Of a stretch of 64,000 nucleotides of DNA, positions 53,202-60,769 are shown in pieces (the first letter of the stretch is position 1; every line of letters starts with the position of its first letter). The notes below the pieces were generated by a model. The model saw nothing but the letters and a program-made list of their open reading frames with translations. It did not search any database and was not told where the DNA came from. The stretch lies in assembly GCA_964546015.1 (NCBI GenBank), contig CAZJHO010000006.1:118796-182795 (forward strand), written 5' to 3'. The stretch is from JAFGVL01 sp964546015. Its GTDB lineage: Bacteria > Bacteroidota > Bacteroidia > Bacteroidales > Paludibacteraceae. A program made the translations under genes and the position numbers.

Positions 53202-54233
53202 TTATACTATTATGGTTTTTGTTCCGATAGTTATATTAGTGTCCGGATTAAATAACAGAAATTGTGTATTAGGATGATTGTGTCTTTCTATTTCATCAAT
53301 AATGGATTCGTATCTCAATTCTTTTACATTGAATTGGACATGTTTAGGCGGATAAAATAATTTGCGAATGGGATTTATCACCATATAAATATATTTTCCC
53401 AATAAAGCAAATACTCCGCTGATTAAAATTCCCAAGTAAATAAATATGGAGTATAAATGATTATAGCAGGGGAAATGTTTCTTATAAAAAATAAGCATTG
53501 CTCCATAAAAAATCTTTATATAATAAAGGTTGTTTTTATGCATGCTTTCACCTTTGTAGTGAATGATTTTTTCCGGCAGGTAATAATTGTCATATCCTCT
53601 TTGTTTGATACGGTACGATAAATCTATGTCTTCGCCATACATGAAGAATGCTTCGTCAAGCATCCCTGTTTCTTCTATCGTTTCTTTGCGCAACAGCATA
53701 AATGCGCCTGCTAGAACATCTACTTTTTGGATTTTGTTTTTATCAAGGAAACTTAAATGATACTGTGAAAACAATTTTGATTTAGGAAATATTTTAGACA
53801 ATCCTACCATTTTGCAAAATGATGCTAACGGAGTTGGAAATCCTCGTTTTGATTCCGGTAAAAATTGTCCGAACCCATCGATCATTTTTACACCTAAAGC
53901 ACCCGCATTAGGATGTGTTTCCATAAACCGGCAAGTATTTTCGAGCACATGCTCGCCAACAACAGTGTCCGGATTAAGGAGCAAGATGTATTTACCTTTC
54001 GCTGAAGAAATGCCTATGTTATTTGCTTTCGAGAAGCCCAGATTGGATTTGTTATCAATAAAATGAACGGAGGGGAAACGAGGTGTAAGATATTCTAAAG
54101 AACCATCGTTCGATGCATTGTCGAGTACAATAATTTCTATGTCTTTAGCAATACTCGAAGCTAACACTGAACTTAAGCATTGTTCTACATAATATTTTAC
54201 ATTGTAACTGACAATTATAACCGAAAGAAGCAT
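53202..54233 (-). CDS. Glycosyltransferase family 2, membrane-anchored
   Basis: A 343-aa inverting GT-A enzyme. MLLSVIIVSYNVKYYVEQCLSSVL opens the fold, VLDNASNDGSLEYL binds the nucleotide, LLLNPDTVVGEHV carries the metal-binding motif, and MYGEDIDLSYRIKQRGY is the acceptor/catalytic region. One hydrophobic segment near residues 255-285 (IFIYLGILISGVFALLGKYIYMVI) anchors it. The rhamnosyltransferase-like pattern suggests cell-surface glycan synthesis; the product is unknown. The run places it between a HAD protein and GNAT. Confidence 0.88.
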   Translation of the reverse strand: MLLSVIIVSYNVKYYVEQCLSSVLASSIAKDIEIIVLDNASNDGSLEYLTPRFPSVHFIDNKSNLGFSKANNIGISSAKGKYILLLNPDTVVGEHVLENTCRFMETHPNAGALGVKMIDGFGQFLPESKRGFPTPLASFCKMVGLSKIFPKSKLFSQYHLSFLDKNKIQKVDVLAGAFMLLRKETIEETGMLDEAFFMYGEDIDLSYRIKQRGYDNYYLPEKIIHYKGESMHKNNLYYIKIFYGAMLIFYKKHFPCYNHLYSIFIYLGILISGVFALLGKYIYMVINPIRKLFYPPKHVQFNVKELRYESIIDEIERHNHPNTQFLLFNPDTNITIGTKTIIV

Positions 54234-54268
54234 CTGAATTTTTTATTCGTTTGTTGAAAAATGAAAGA

Positions 54269-54688
54269 TTATTTATGCCACCAGCTTTTCTTTTTTTCTT
54301 CTTTTTTAATGAAGACAGTTTCCTCATTATAAGGCTCCAGAGCTTTATTGTTATGTATCATTTGATAAATAACTCCCCAATCAGGTAATCCGCCTAAATT
54401 ACGGTCGTCAATGAATACATCAGCACCTATTTTGCGTGGATTGATATCTTCGGATTCATCAATATCTTCGGGAAAATCAGAATTTACGGCGTAAAATTCC
54501 AAACCTCGTTCACGGCAATAATTGATAGCATCTTCTAGTTCTTTTCCTTCGCGTACAGTCCACAAGATGAGTTGATGTCTTTCTTGCTGTAACATTTTTA
54601 GTGTTTCAATGGCAAACGGAATCGGTTTTCCTATTTCCGGAAAGTTATGTTCTACAATAGTTCCGTCAAAATCAACTGCAATAATCAT
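54269..54688 (-). CDS. BT0820-type HAD-superfamily hydrolase
   Basis: A 139-aa small HAD phosphatase-like protein. The nucleophile motif is IIAVDFDGTIVEHNFP at the N-terminus. The serine/threonine motif II is LILWTVREG, and motif IV is ADVFIDDRNLGG. Length and layout match the BT0820 family of Bacteroidota. There is no cap domain and the substrate is unknown. The C-terminus is a Lys-rich tail (KKEEKKKSWWHK). Four bases separate it from the membrane-protein gene upstream. Confidence 0.87.
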   Translation of the reverse strand: MIIAVDFDGTIVEHNFPEIGKPIPFAIETLKMLQQERHQLILWTVREGKELEDAINYCRERGLEFYAVNSDFPEDIDESEDINPRKIGADVFIDDRNLGGLPDWGVIYQMIHNNKALEPYNEETVFIKKEEKKKSWWHK

Positions 54689-54692
54689 AATA

Positions 54693-55154
54693 TTATAATG
54701 ATGAGATTTCTGTGTCTTCTTCTATTATGGTTAATTCGTTTTCAATGGTGTTTTTATTCGGTTTGCAAAATAGCATGGCTACTGCGCTTATCCCTGCTGC
54801 ATATAAAAACGAATATGAATGAAACAGGTAAAACAAAAGTATATTGATTAAAAGACCGAATCCAACCGTGAAAATGCGTATTTTAATCCATTTGATGTAA
54901 AAAGAATAACGAACATCTTTATGTATTGTTGTTATTTTCGTTATTTTTTGGTTATACAACCACAATATTAATGGAATGCTAACAACTAAAAATATAATTG
55001 AAAGGGTACTTATGGCTGTAGTTATTTCTTCGTTGAAATTAAAAGAATCTCGACTTATCTTAAAGCCGATAAAAGCAACCAAAATAGCACTTGCGAACAT
55101 AGAGTAATATGATGCAAGGGCAATTCGATATACTTTTTTTATTTTTTCTTCCAT
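54693..55154 (-). CDS. Hypothetical four-helix membrane protein
   Basis: A 153-aa protein not matched to a known family by eye. Four hydrophobic segments are seen at about 14-31 (ASYYSMFASAILVAFIGF), 46-65 (AISTLSIIFLVVSIPLILWL), 93-111 and 113-128. The C-terminus is an acidic tail (ENELTIIEEDTEISSL). The gene is small, sits nine bases after recR and four before the HAD gene, and is co-transcribed with both. Function unknown. Confidence 0.75.
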   Translation of the reverse strand: MEEKIKKVYRIALASYYSMFASAILVAFIGFKISRDSFNFNEEITTAISTLSIIFLVVSIPLILWLYNQKITKITTIHKDVRYSFYIKWIKIRIFTVGFGLLINILLFYLFHSYSFLYAAGISAVAMLFCKPNKNTIENELTIIEEDTEISSL

Positions 55155-55163
55155 AGTTACAGA

Positions 55164-55799
55164 TTAAATTTTCTTTCCCGGAAACGAATCAGTAAATGAT
55201 ACCCTGTTGATAATAGATCTGCCGAGGGTTATTTCGTCGGCATATTCTAACTCGTCACCAATAGCTATACCACGGGCAATAGTGGTTATCTTGATATTCT
55301 CGGGAGCTAATTTCTTAAAGATGTAAAAATTAGTTGTGTCACCCTCCATAGTAGGACTTAGAGCTAAAATAACTTCCTTTATGTTTTCGGTTTTTACTCG
55401 TTGTACCAAACTGTCTATTTCCAAATCAGTAGGACCAATCCCATCCATTGGTGATATAATGCCACCTAGCACATGATACAGTCCTTTGAATTGTTGCGTA
55501 TTTTCGATAGACATTACATCTTTGATAGTCTCTACAACGCAAATAATCGATTTATCTCTTGATGGATTAACACAGATATCACAAACATCAGTGTCAGAAA
55601 TATTATGACAGCACCGGCAATGCTTTGCTTCTTTTTTCAGTTTGATAATTGAATTGCCGAACAATTCGACATCGGGTTCATCTTGTTTCAGTAAATGCAA
55701 AACCAATCGTAATGCCGTTTTTCGACCGATTCCGGGTAGTTTAGCAAATTCATTTACCGCGTTTTCAAGTAATGCCGATGGATATTGTTGTACAATCAT
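55164..55799 (-). CDS. recR: Recombination mediator RecR
   Basis: This protein loads RecA with RecF/RecO at gaps. It has 211 aa from ATG 55799 (MIVQQYPSALLENAVNEF), chosen because an 8-residue longer start would run into the -7 element. The helix-hairpin-helix is LPGIGRKTALRLVLHLL. The zinc finger is CRCCHNISDTDVCDIC, and the Toprim domain carries ALSPTMEGDTTNFYIF. It is first in the six-gene run recR > membrane protein > HAD > GT2 > GNAT > ndh. Confidence 0.95.
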   Translation of the reverse strand: MIVQQYPSALLENAVNEFAKLPGIGRKTALRLVLHLLKQDEPDVELFGNSIIKLKKEAKHCRCCHNISDTDVCDICVNPSRDKSIICVVETIKDVMSIENTQQFKGLYHVLGGIISPMDGIGPTDLEIDSLVQRVKTENIKEVILALSPTMEGDTTNFYIFKKLAPENIKITTIARGIAIGDELEYADEITLGRSIINRVSFTDSFPGKKI

Positions 55800-55804
55800 T
55801 TTGA

Positions 55805-55812
55805 CAAAGATA
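55805..55812 (-). promoter_or_regulatory. -7 promoter element for the recR run
   Basis: The minus strand reads TATCTTTG (TAnnTTTG), only six bases before the recR ATG, so the leader would be close to zero. Confidence 0.45.
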
Positions 55813-55854
55813 AGAAAAAACAATAATGCAGAAAAATGCTTGTTGTTTGAAGAA

Positions 55855-55882
55855 AAAAGACTACAGGAGTCTGTAGTCTTTT
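55855..55882 (-). terminator. Terminator after the Lys-rich secreted protein gene
   Basis: A perfect 12-bp stem (AAAAGACTACAG with CTGTAGTCTTTT) closes a 4-nt loop. On the minus strand it runs into a T-tract. It lies 5 bp after the stop of the gene at 55887. Confidence 0.85.
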
Positions 55883-55886
55883 CTTA

Positions 55887-56762
55887 TTATTTTTGTTTTT
55901 GTTTTTTTGCTTGTTCAGCTTCTTTTTTAGCTTGTTGTTTAGCTTTTTCGGCTTCTTTTTTCTTTTGCGCTTTTTCTTTATCGCTTAGTTTTTTAGCTTT
56001 TTCTTTTTCTCTTTTAGTTATTTGCTTTTGGCGTTCTTTTTCTTGTTTAGCTTTTTCTACTTCGCGTTTTTTTAGCGCTTTCTTTTGTTCGGGAGTTAGA
56101 TAATCCGGTTCGGCATATTTTTCAACAGGAGGAACAATTGCTTCTTGTTCGATATAAGTTACAACCTGAATCTCAGGCTCACATTTTTCTTGAGTAAATT
56201 TAAGTAATGCATTCCCGAATGCATCATAAATGCTGCGTGAACACCCTTTTGATACTCCACCTTCAACCATTCCTGAGAATGAAGAAAATTTCTTCTGTAC
56301 CAAGTAATTGAATTTGTAAACATACATCATGCTGTCCGATTTGTTGTCAATCATATAGCAAATATATCTTTCATCCCATAAAGACATTTTTTTGATAGGA
56401 AGGCAATAGTTGCTTTCGTCGTATAGTTCTTCGGTTACATTTAATAAAGACATGGCTATGTCTTTTTGCGGTAAAGTTAAGGAATAGCTTTTTACTTCAG
56501 GTCCGATTTCGCCGATAAATGCATAAACAGCTCTGATGTTGGTAAGCAATTCGGCTTTTTCTTTGAAAGGTGTTTCAGCTGATAACTCTTTCTCAAGGCT
56601 TCCTAGTGCATTGATGGCTTTCTCAAAGTCTGCATTGCTATTGTAACCAACTTTGAAACTGTCAATTTGTGCTTTGAATAATGACTCGTAGTGAACTTTG
56701 TCTGCAGCTTGTAATGCTAAAGAAATGAATACTGACAGGGCAAGTAAGATCTTCTTTTTCAT
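55887..56762 (-). CDS. Secreted protein with Lys/Glu/Gln-rich helical tail
   Basis: A 291-aa protein with a signal peptide (1-19, ending LQAAD). Residues 20-200 are globular with a few Cys (YCLPIKKM; KGCSRSIYDAF). The last 70 residues are a highly charged coiled-coil-like tail made of repeated EKAK/KKEAEKAKQ blocks. I do not recognise a family. The tail resembles periplasmic linker or cell-wall-binding helices, but no function should be assumed. It has its own -7 element and a strong terminator, so it is a single-gene unit. Confidence 0.75.
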   Translation of the reverse strand: MKKKILLALSVFISLALQAADKVHYESLFKAQIDSFKVGYNSNADFEKAINALGSLEKELSAETPFKEKAELLTNIRAVYAFIGEIGPEVKSYSLTLPQKDIAMSLLNVTEELYDESNYCLPIKKMSLWDERYICYMIDNKSDSMMYVYKFNYLVQKKFSSFSGMVEGGVSKGCSRSIYDAFGNALLKFTQEKCEPEIQVVTYIEQEAIVPPVEKYAEPDYLTPEQKKALKKREVEKAKQEKERQKQITKREKEKAKKLSDKEKAQKKKEAEKAKQQAKKEAEQAKKQKQK

Positions 56763-56807
56763 AGTTTTTGGTTATGAGTGTTAAAAATATTTAGATTTTT
56801 AGGTTTG

Positions 56808-56815
56808 CAAAGATA
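56808..56815 (-). promoter_or_regulatory. -7 promoter element for the Lys-rich secreted protein gene
   Basis: The minus strand reads TATCTTTG (TAnnTTTG), 46 bp before the ATG. The flanking spacer (56821-56857) repeats CTGAAAA/ATTGAAAA words. Confidence 0.45.
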
Positions 56816-56904
56816 CTAAACGAAAACTGAAAATTGAAAAATTAGAAACTGAAAAATAGCACTTTAATAAAAATCAGTGGTGATTACTGGTTGTTTTTTC
56901 AGTA

Positions 56905-58224
56905 CTATTTTCCTCTGATAAGATTAATGTCTCCTTTTTTCTTGTATTTTCTGCCGTCAGTTCCGGTTGCTTCAATGATGTAATAATAAGCTCCGGGAGT
57001 GGCGTATTTGTTCCCGATTTTGCCATCCCATCCTTTGCCTGGATCGGAACCTTCGTACACTTTTCGTCCCCAGCGGTTATAAACTATACAATGATAGCTT
57101 TTTAACGATTTGTAAGCTACCCGAAATTCGTCATTTAGTCCGTCTCCGTTCGGTGTAAATACATTTGGTACCTGCAGGTCCGATTCTGTCACTATTACAG
57201 AAATGGAATCGTCTACCATACAGCCGGAAGCATTGCTCACCCGGAGTTTAACAGTGTAATTGCCCGATTCTTTAAATGTGTATCGTAAATCTTTGTCTGT
57301 ATAATAGTTTACATCATTTCCATTGTCTTTTTTTATAATATACCATTCGTAATATTGTACTGCAAGTGATGGATTGCTGGTTAAATAAACCAATAAAGGT
57401 CCGGAACCGCTAATGGAGGTTGAAGTAGCAGTACCGGTTCGTTCTTTTTCGTTTTTATCAGGTCGTTCGGTTATTTCTGCTAAAATATGTTGTTCAACTG
57501 CAATGGTTATGTATTCCGGCGAAATACCTTTTGCTGCATTTCCGAATGATGCCATTATTTGGTCGCCCGAGAGTGTGAATGTTGTATTTATAATAGGAGC
57601 AGGGATACTGATAGACGGAATCTCGACATAACTACCATATGCAAATTCATATGCATCGGTATTGTTTTCGTCTTTATTGGTGTAAGTTTTGTTGCTTTCG
57701 TTCCATTCCGCTGTTTTATAATTTAAAGAGAATTTGCGAGGAATGGCAACTGATTGTCCGGTTGACGAAGTGTAACTTAATTTCGGATTATTCAAAACAG
57801 CACCGATGTGTACATAATTACAAGGTTCGAAACCATCGGAAGAGGTTGTTACCGAAAATATTTCTACCGGATATTGTTTAATGTCTATTACCCATATGAA
57901 TTTTGTTTGTCCGTCAAACTGAAGAATGTATCCTGTGGCATCATTTAAATTGTTGATGGTAAAAGTTTGAGTATTGTTTTCGCTGGAATGGAAGTTTGCA
58001 TTAGCCGGATTAGTCGTGTAATCGTAGCAAATGAAATTAGTTGGACTGTCGTAAGTGTATGATATTTCCGCAGTGGCGACATCTCTATTGAAGAAAAACA
58101 CTTCATCCATATTTGATAAAGAAATATCTAACTGTGTGGCTTGTTTGCCCGAAGTGGAATAAAATTGAGCTATTGCAGCTATTTGTAAAAATATGAGTGT
58201 TAAAAAGAAAGAAACTCGTTTCAT
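56905..58224 (-). CDS. Secreted PKD-like protein with gliding-motility/T9SS type-B C-terminal domain
   Basis: A 439-aa exported protein from ATG 58224. The signal peptide is followed by beta-rich regions. A PKD-like segment (about 270-340; YYEWYIIKKDNGND, GNYTVKLRVSNASGC) precedes the type-B C-terminal domain. The last 85 residues read VPNVFTPNGDGLNDEF, IVYNRWGRKVYEG, GWDGKIGN, PGAYYYIIEATG and KKKGDINLIR, the pattern that directs export by the type IX secretion system. The organism should therefore have T9SS genes elsewhere. The longer TTG start at 58248 overlaps the promoter and is rejected. Confidence 0.87.
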   Translation of the reverse strand: MKRVSFFLTLIFLQIAAIAQFYSTSGKQATQLDISLSNMDEVFFFNRDVATAEISYTYDSPTNFICYDYTTNPANANFHSSENNTQTFTINNLNDATGYILQFDGQTKFIWVIDIKQYPVEIFSVTTSSDGFEPCNYVHIGAVLNNPKLSYTSSTGQSVAIPRKFSLNYKTAEWNESNKTYTNKDENNTDAYEFAYGSYVEIPSISIPAPIINTTFTLSGDQIMASFGNAAKGISPEYITIAVEQHILAEITERPDKNEKERTGTATSTSISGSGPLLVYLTSNPSLAVQYYEWYIIKKDNGNDVNYYTDKDLRYTFKESGNYTVKLRVSNASGCMVDDSISVIVTESDLQVPNVFTPNGDGLNDEFRVAYKSLKSYHCIVYNRWGRKVYEGSDPGKGWDGKIGNKYATPGAYYYIIEATGTDGRKYKKKGDINLIRGK

Positions 58225-58246
58225 TTTAAATAAGAATATTTTGTCC

Positions 58247-58254
58247 AAAAGTAT
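58247..58254 (-). promoter_or_regulatory. -7 promoter element for the T9SS cargo-like gene
   Basis: The minus strand reads TACTTTTG (TAnnTTTG), 23 bp before ATG 58224. It fixes the start at 58224. Confidence 0.5.
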
Positions 58255-58284
58255 GAAAAAATGAAAAACGAAAAGCTAATCACT

Positions 58285-58737
58285 CTAAATTATTTTCTCA
58301 TAATCAGGAATTTCTTGCAAAAAAAGTAATTGATTAGTCGCGGTGTCCACTTTACAACAATAATGTTGTAAGCCGTTGCTTATCAGAAGAAAGTCCACAT
58401 TGAACTCTTTGTTGTAAATACAAATCTGGTCAAAAGTGTTTTGTGAGATTTCAACTGTGGGCGCTTTGTATTCGATTATCATAATAGGTTTGCCTGTGGT
58501 GGAGTAAATAACCGAATCGCATCGTCGCTGTAAGTTGTTGTAGGTAAGAGAAACTTCGTTTCCGATTAATGTTTCGGGATAATTTTTTTCATTAATCAGA
58601 AATTCGATCATATTTTGCCGAACCCATTCTTCAGGTTGTAAGGCGACATATTTTTTGCGTATCCGGTCGAAAATATATTTTTTGCCATCTATTGTTTTTA
58701 TGCGAAAACTATATCTGGGAAAATTGAGAGAACTCAT
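58285..58737 (-). CDS. Orphan HsdR_N-like PD-(D/E)XK domain protein
   Basis: A 150-aa protein that is only a type I restriction enzyme R-protein N-terminal-like domain (PF13588-type). The nuclease-core-like residues are Asp in RRCDSVIYS and Glu-x-Lys in IMIIEYKAP, with GNEVSLTYNN ahead of them. No HsdM, HsdS or motor is present, so it is not a restriction system. Such proteins often sit near holA in Bacteroidales; here it is divergent from amn, with holA downstream of amn. A role in DNA metabolism is a guess. It has its own -7 element. Confidence 0.78.
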   Translation of the reverse strand: MSSLNFPRYSFRIKTIDGKKYIFDRIRKKYVALQPEEWVRQNMIEFLINEKNYPETLIGNEVSLTYNNLQRRCDSVIYSTTGKPIMIIEYKAPTVEISQNTFDQICIYNKEFNVDFLLISNGLQHYCCKVDTATNQLLFLQEIPDYEKII

Positions 58738-58756
58738 TATTTTAATTACTTTTGTG

Positions 58757-58764
58757 CAAAGATA
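58757..58764 (-). promoter_or_regulatory. -7 promoter element for the HsdR_N-like gene
   Basis: The minus strand reads TATCTTTG (TAnnTTTG), 19 bp before the ATG. Confidence 0.5.
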
Positions 58765-58770
58765 ATAAAA

Positions 58771-58882
58771 GTTACAAGCAGATAGTTACAAGTTACAAGA
58801 CATAAAAATACAAGCTTGATTTGAAATTTTACTCTTGTGTTTTGATGTTTACAGCTCGTAATGTAACTTGTAACTCGTAACT
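58771..58882. repeat. Stutter-word inverted spacer (GTTACAAG / CTTGTAAC) before amn
   Basis: The word GTTACAAG occurs three times on the left (58771-58799). Its reverse form, CTTGTAAC or CTCGTAAC, recurs on the right (58855-58882). The arms AGTTACAAGTTACA (58784-58797) and TGTAACTTGTAACT (58862-58875) match exactly over 14 bp. Confidence 0.7.
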
Positions 58883-58889
58883 GATTATT

Positions 58890-59663
58890 ATGCAAACCAA
58901 AGAAGAAATAGTAAAGAACTGGTTGCCACGCTATACCAAGCGTCCGTTGGAGGATTTCACGCAGCATATATTGCTTACTAATTTTAATAATTATATAGAA
59001 ATATTTGCCGAAAAATTTGGTGTGCCCGTACTTGGTCGTGATGGTGCAATGATTAACGCAGCAGCTGAAGGAATTACAATTATTAATTTCGGTATGGGAA
59101 GTCCTAATGCTGCATTAATAATGGATACACTTACCGCAATTATGCCTCAATCAGTACTTTTTTTAGGAAAATGTGGCGGTTTGAAGTCTAAAAATAAATT
59201 GGGTGATTATATCCTTCCGATAGCTGCTATTCGTGGAGAAGGAACATCGAATGATTATTTTCCGCCTGAAGTGCCCGCTTTACCTGCATTTTCGTTACAG
59301 CGTGCCGTCTCGTCAAATATTCGGGATATAGGTAAGGATTATTGGACAGGAACCGTTTATACTACAAACCGACGAGTGTGGGAATATGATCAAACATTTT
59401 GCCAATATTTAAAAAATATTCGGGCATTAGGTATTGATATGGAAACGGCTACGCTATTTTCTGTGGCTTTTGCTAATAGAATACCAACCGGAGCATTACT
59501 TCTTATTTCGGATAAACCATTGGAAAAAGATGGTATAAAAACAGAAGAAAGCGATAAAAAGGTGACAGCTAGTTTTGTGGAAGAACATCTTAATATCGGA
59601 ATAAAATCTCTCAAAAGTATTATTAACAATAGTCGTACAATTAAGCATTTACGCTACGAATAA
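58890..59663 (+). CDS. amn: AMP nucleosidase
   Basis: This enzyme hydrolyses AMP to adenine and ribose 5-phosphate. It has 257 aa, the short Bacteroidota form without the N-terminal domain of E. coli Amn (484 aa). The nucleoside-phosphorylase-like fold shows INFGMGSPNAALIMDTL, VLFLGKCGGLKSKN, YILPIAAIRGEGTSNDYFPPEVPA and the active-site GIDMETATLFSVAFANRIPTGALLLISD with its Met-Glu-Thr motif. It is separated from holA by 98 bp of stutter-word sequence. The protein could also be annotated as a phosphorylase-family protein, but the AMP nucleosidase match is strong. Confidence 0.88.
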   Translation: MQTKEEIVKNWLPRYTKRPLEDFTQHILLTNFNNYIEIFAEKFGVPVLGRDGAMINAAAEGITIINFGMGSPNAALIMDTLTAIMPQSVLFLGKCGGLKSKNKLGDYILPIAAIRGEGTSNDYFPPEVPALPAFSLQRAVSSNIRDIGKDYWTGTVYTTNRRVWEYDQTFCQYLKNIRALGIDMETATLFSVAFANRIPTGALLLISDKPLEKDGIKTEESDKKVTASFVEEHLNIGIKSLKSIINNSRTIKHLRYE

Positions 59664-59665
59664 AT

Positions 59666-59758
59666 AGAGGCGAGATAGTGAGATAGCAAGAATGTGAGCA
59701 GATTTAGAATTACTTACCATCTTACTATCTTAATCATTCCTCCATTTCACCATCTAAA
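59666..59758. repeat. Stutter-word spacer between amn and holA (GAGATAGTGAGATAG / CATCTTACTATCTTA)
   Basis: The left part repeats GAGATAG, GAATGTGAG and AGATTTAG. The right part holds reversed relatives: CATCTTACTATCTTA, ATCATTCC, CATTTCAC and CATCTAAA. GATAGTGAGAT and GATAGTAAGAT (in the reverse complement) match at 10 of 11 positions. Confidence 0.6.
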
Positions 59759-59761
59759 TTT

Positions 59762-60763
59762 ATGTTAACATACGAACAAGTTTTAACTTCGTTACAAAAA
59801 AAGGAATACAAGCCCATCTATTTGTTAATGGGCGAAGAGTCTTATTATATTGATTTGTTGTCCGATTATATTCAAAATAATGTGTTGGATGATATGGCGC
59901 GAGAGTTTAACCTGACTGTGCTTTACGGAAAAGAAACCGATATGACTACTGTGATAAATGTGGCTAAACGGTATCCGATGAATTCGCATTATCAGGTTGT
60001 AATAGTTAAAGAAGCTCAACATATAAAAGATTACGATTTGTTGAGTTTTTATTTGCAACAGCCTTTGGTATCCACTATTTTGGTTTTTTGTTATAAATAT
60101 GGAACGATAGATAGACGAAAGAAAATTGTTTCGGAAATAGAAAAAAACGGAATTGTTTTTATTTCAGCAGCTTTGCGCGATTATCAGATGTTGCCATGGA
60201 TAAAAAATTATGTAAAATCTAAAGGTTTGTCCATCGATGAAAAAGCGACTGCATTATTAGCTGAATTTTTAGGAACCGATTTAAGCCGGATTGTAGGTGA
60301 GTTGGATAAACTAATTATAACCAAACCTGCAAATTCCAATCAGATAACGACCGACCTGATTGAAAAAAATATAGGGATAAGTAAAGAATACAATAATTAT
60401 GAGCTGCAAAATGCCTTGATGAGAGGCGATGTGACAAAAGCAAACCAGATTGTTTTTTATTTTGTACAAAATCCTAAAAATAATCCATTGGTAGTAACTG
60501 TTTCTGTTTTATTTTCTCTATTCAGTAATTTGTTGATATATCATTATACCGAAGATAAAAGTGAGATGAATATATCTCGCCGATTGGGAATCCATTCTTT
60601 TTTTGTGAAAGATTACAAGCTAGCAGCATCTAAATATAATGCATGGAAATGTATGCAAAATATAGCTTTATTGCGTGAGTTCGATGCGAAAAGCAAAGGA
60701 ATTGATTCTACCGAACCGGATGGTGAATTATTGAAAGAGTTGATTTTTAAGTTGATGCATTAA
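59762..60763 (+). CDS. holA: DNA polymerase III subunit delta
   Basis: The clamp-loader subunit that opens the beta clamp. It has 333 aa. The family layout is visible: PIYLLMGEESYYIDLLSDYIQNN near residue 20, an AAA-like degenerate N-terminal region (VVIVKEAQHIKDYDLLSFYLQQP), SKGLSIDEKATALLAEFLGTDLSRIVGELDKL in the lid region and the helical collar (NNYELQNALMRGDVTKANQIVFYF). It is followed by ubiE after six bases, so the two are co-transcribed. Confidence 0.92.
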   Translation: MLTYEQVLTSLQKKEYKPIYLLMGEESYYIDLLSDYIQNNVLDDMAREFNLTVLYGKETDMTTVINVAKRYPMNSHYQVVIVKEAQHIKDYDLLSFYLQQPLVSTILVFCYKYGTIDRRKKIVSEIEKNGIVFISAALRDYQMLPWIKNYVKSKGLSIDEKATALLAEFLGTDLSRIVGELDKLIITKPANSNQITTDLIEKNIGISKEYNNYELQNALMRGDVTKANQIVFYFVQNPKNNPLVVTVSVLFSLFSNLLIYHYTEDKSEMNISRRLGIHSFFVKDYKLAASKYNAWKCMQNIALLREFDAKSKGIDSTEPDGELLKELIFKLMH

Positions 60764-60769
60764 TAATTT

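Noticed and set aside
58285..58737. Type I restriction-modification system
   Set aside because: Only the HsdR N-terminal-like domain exists. There is no helicase part, methylase or specificity subunit anywhere in the window.
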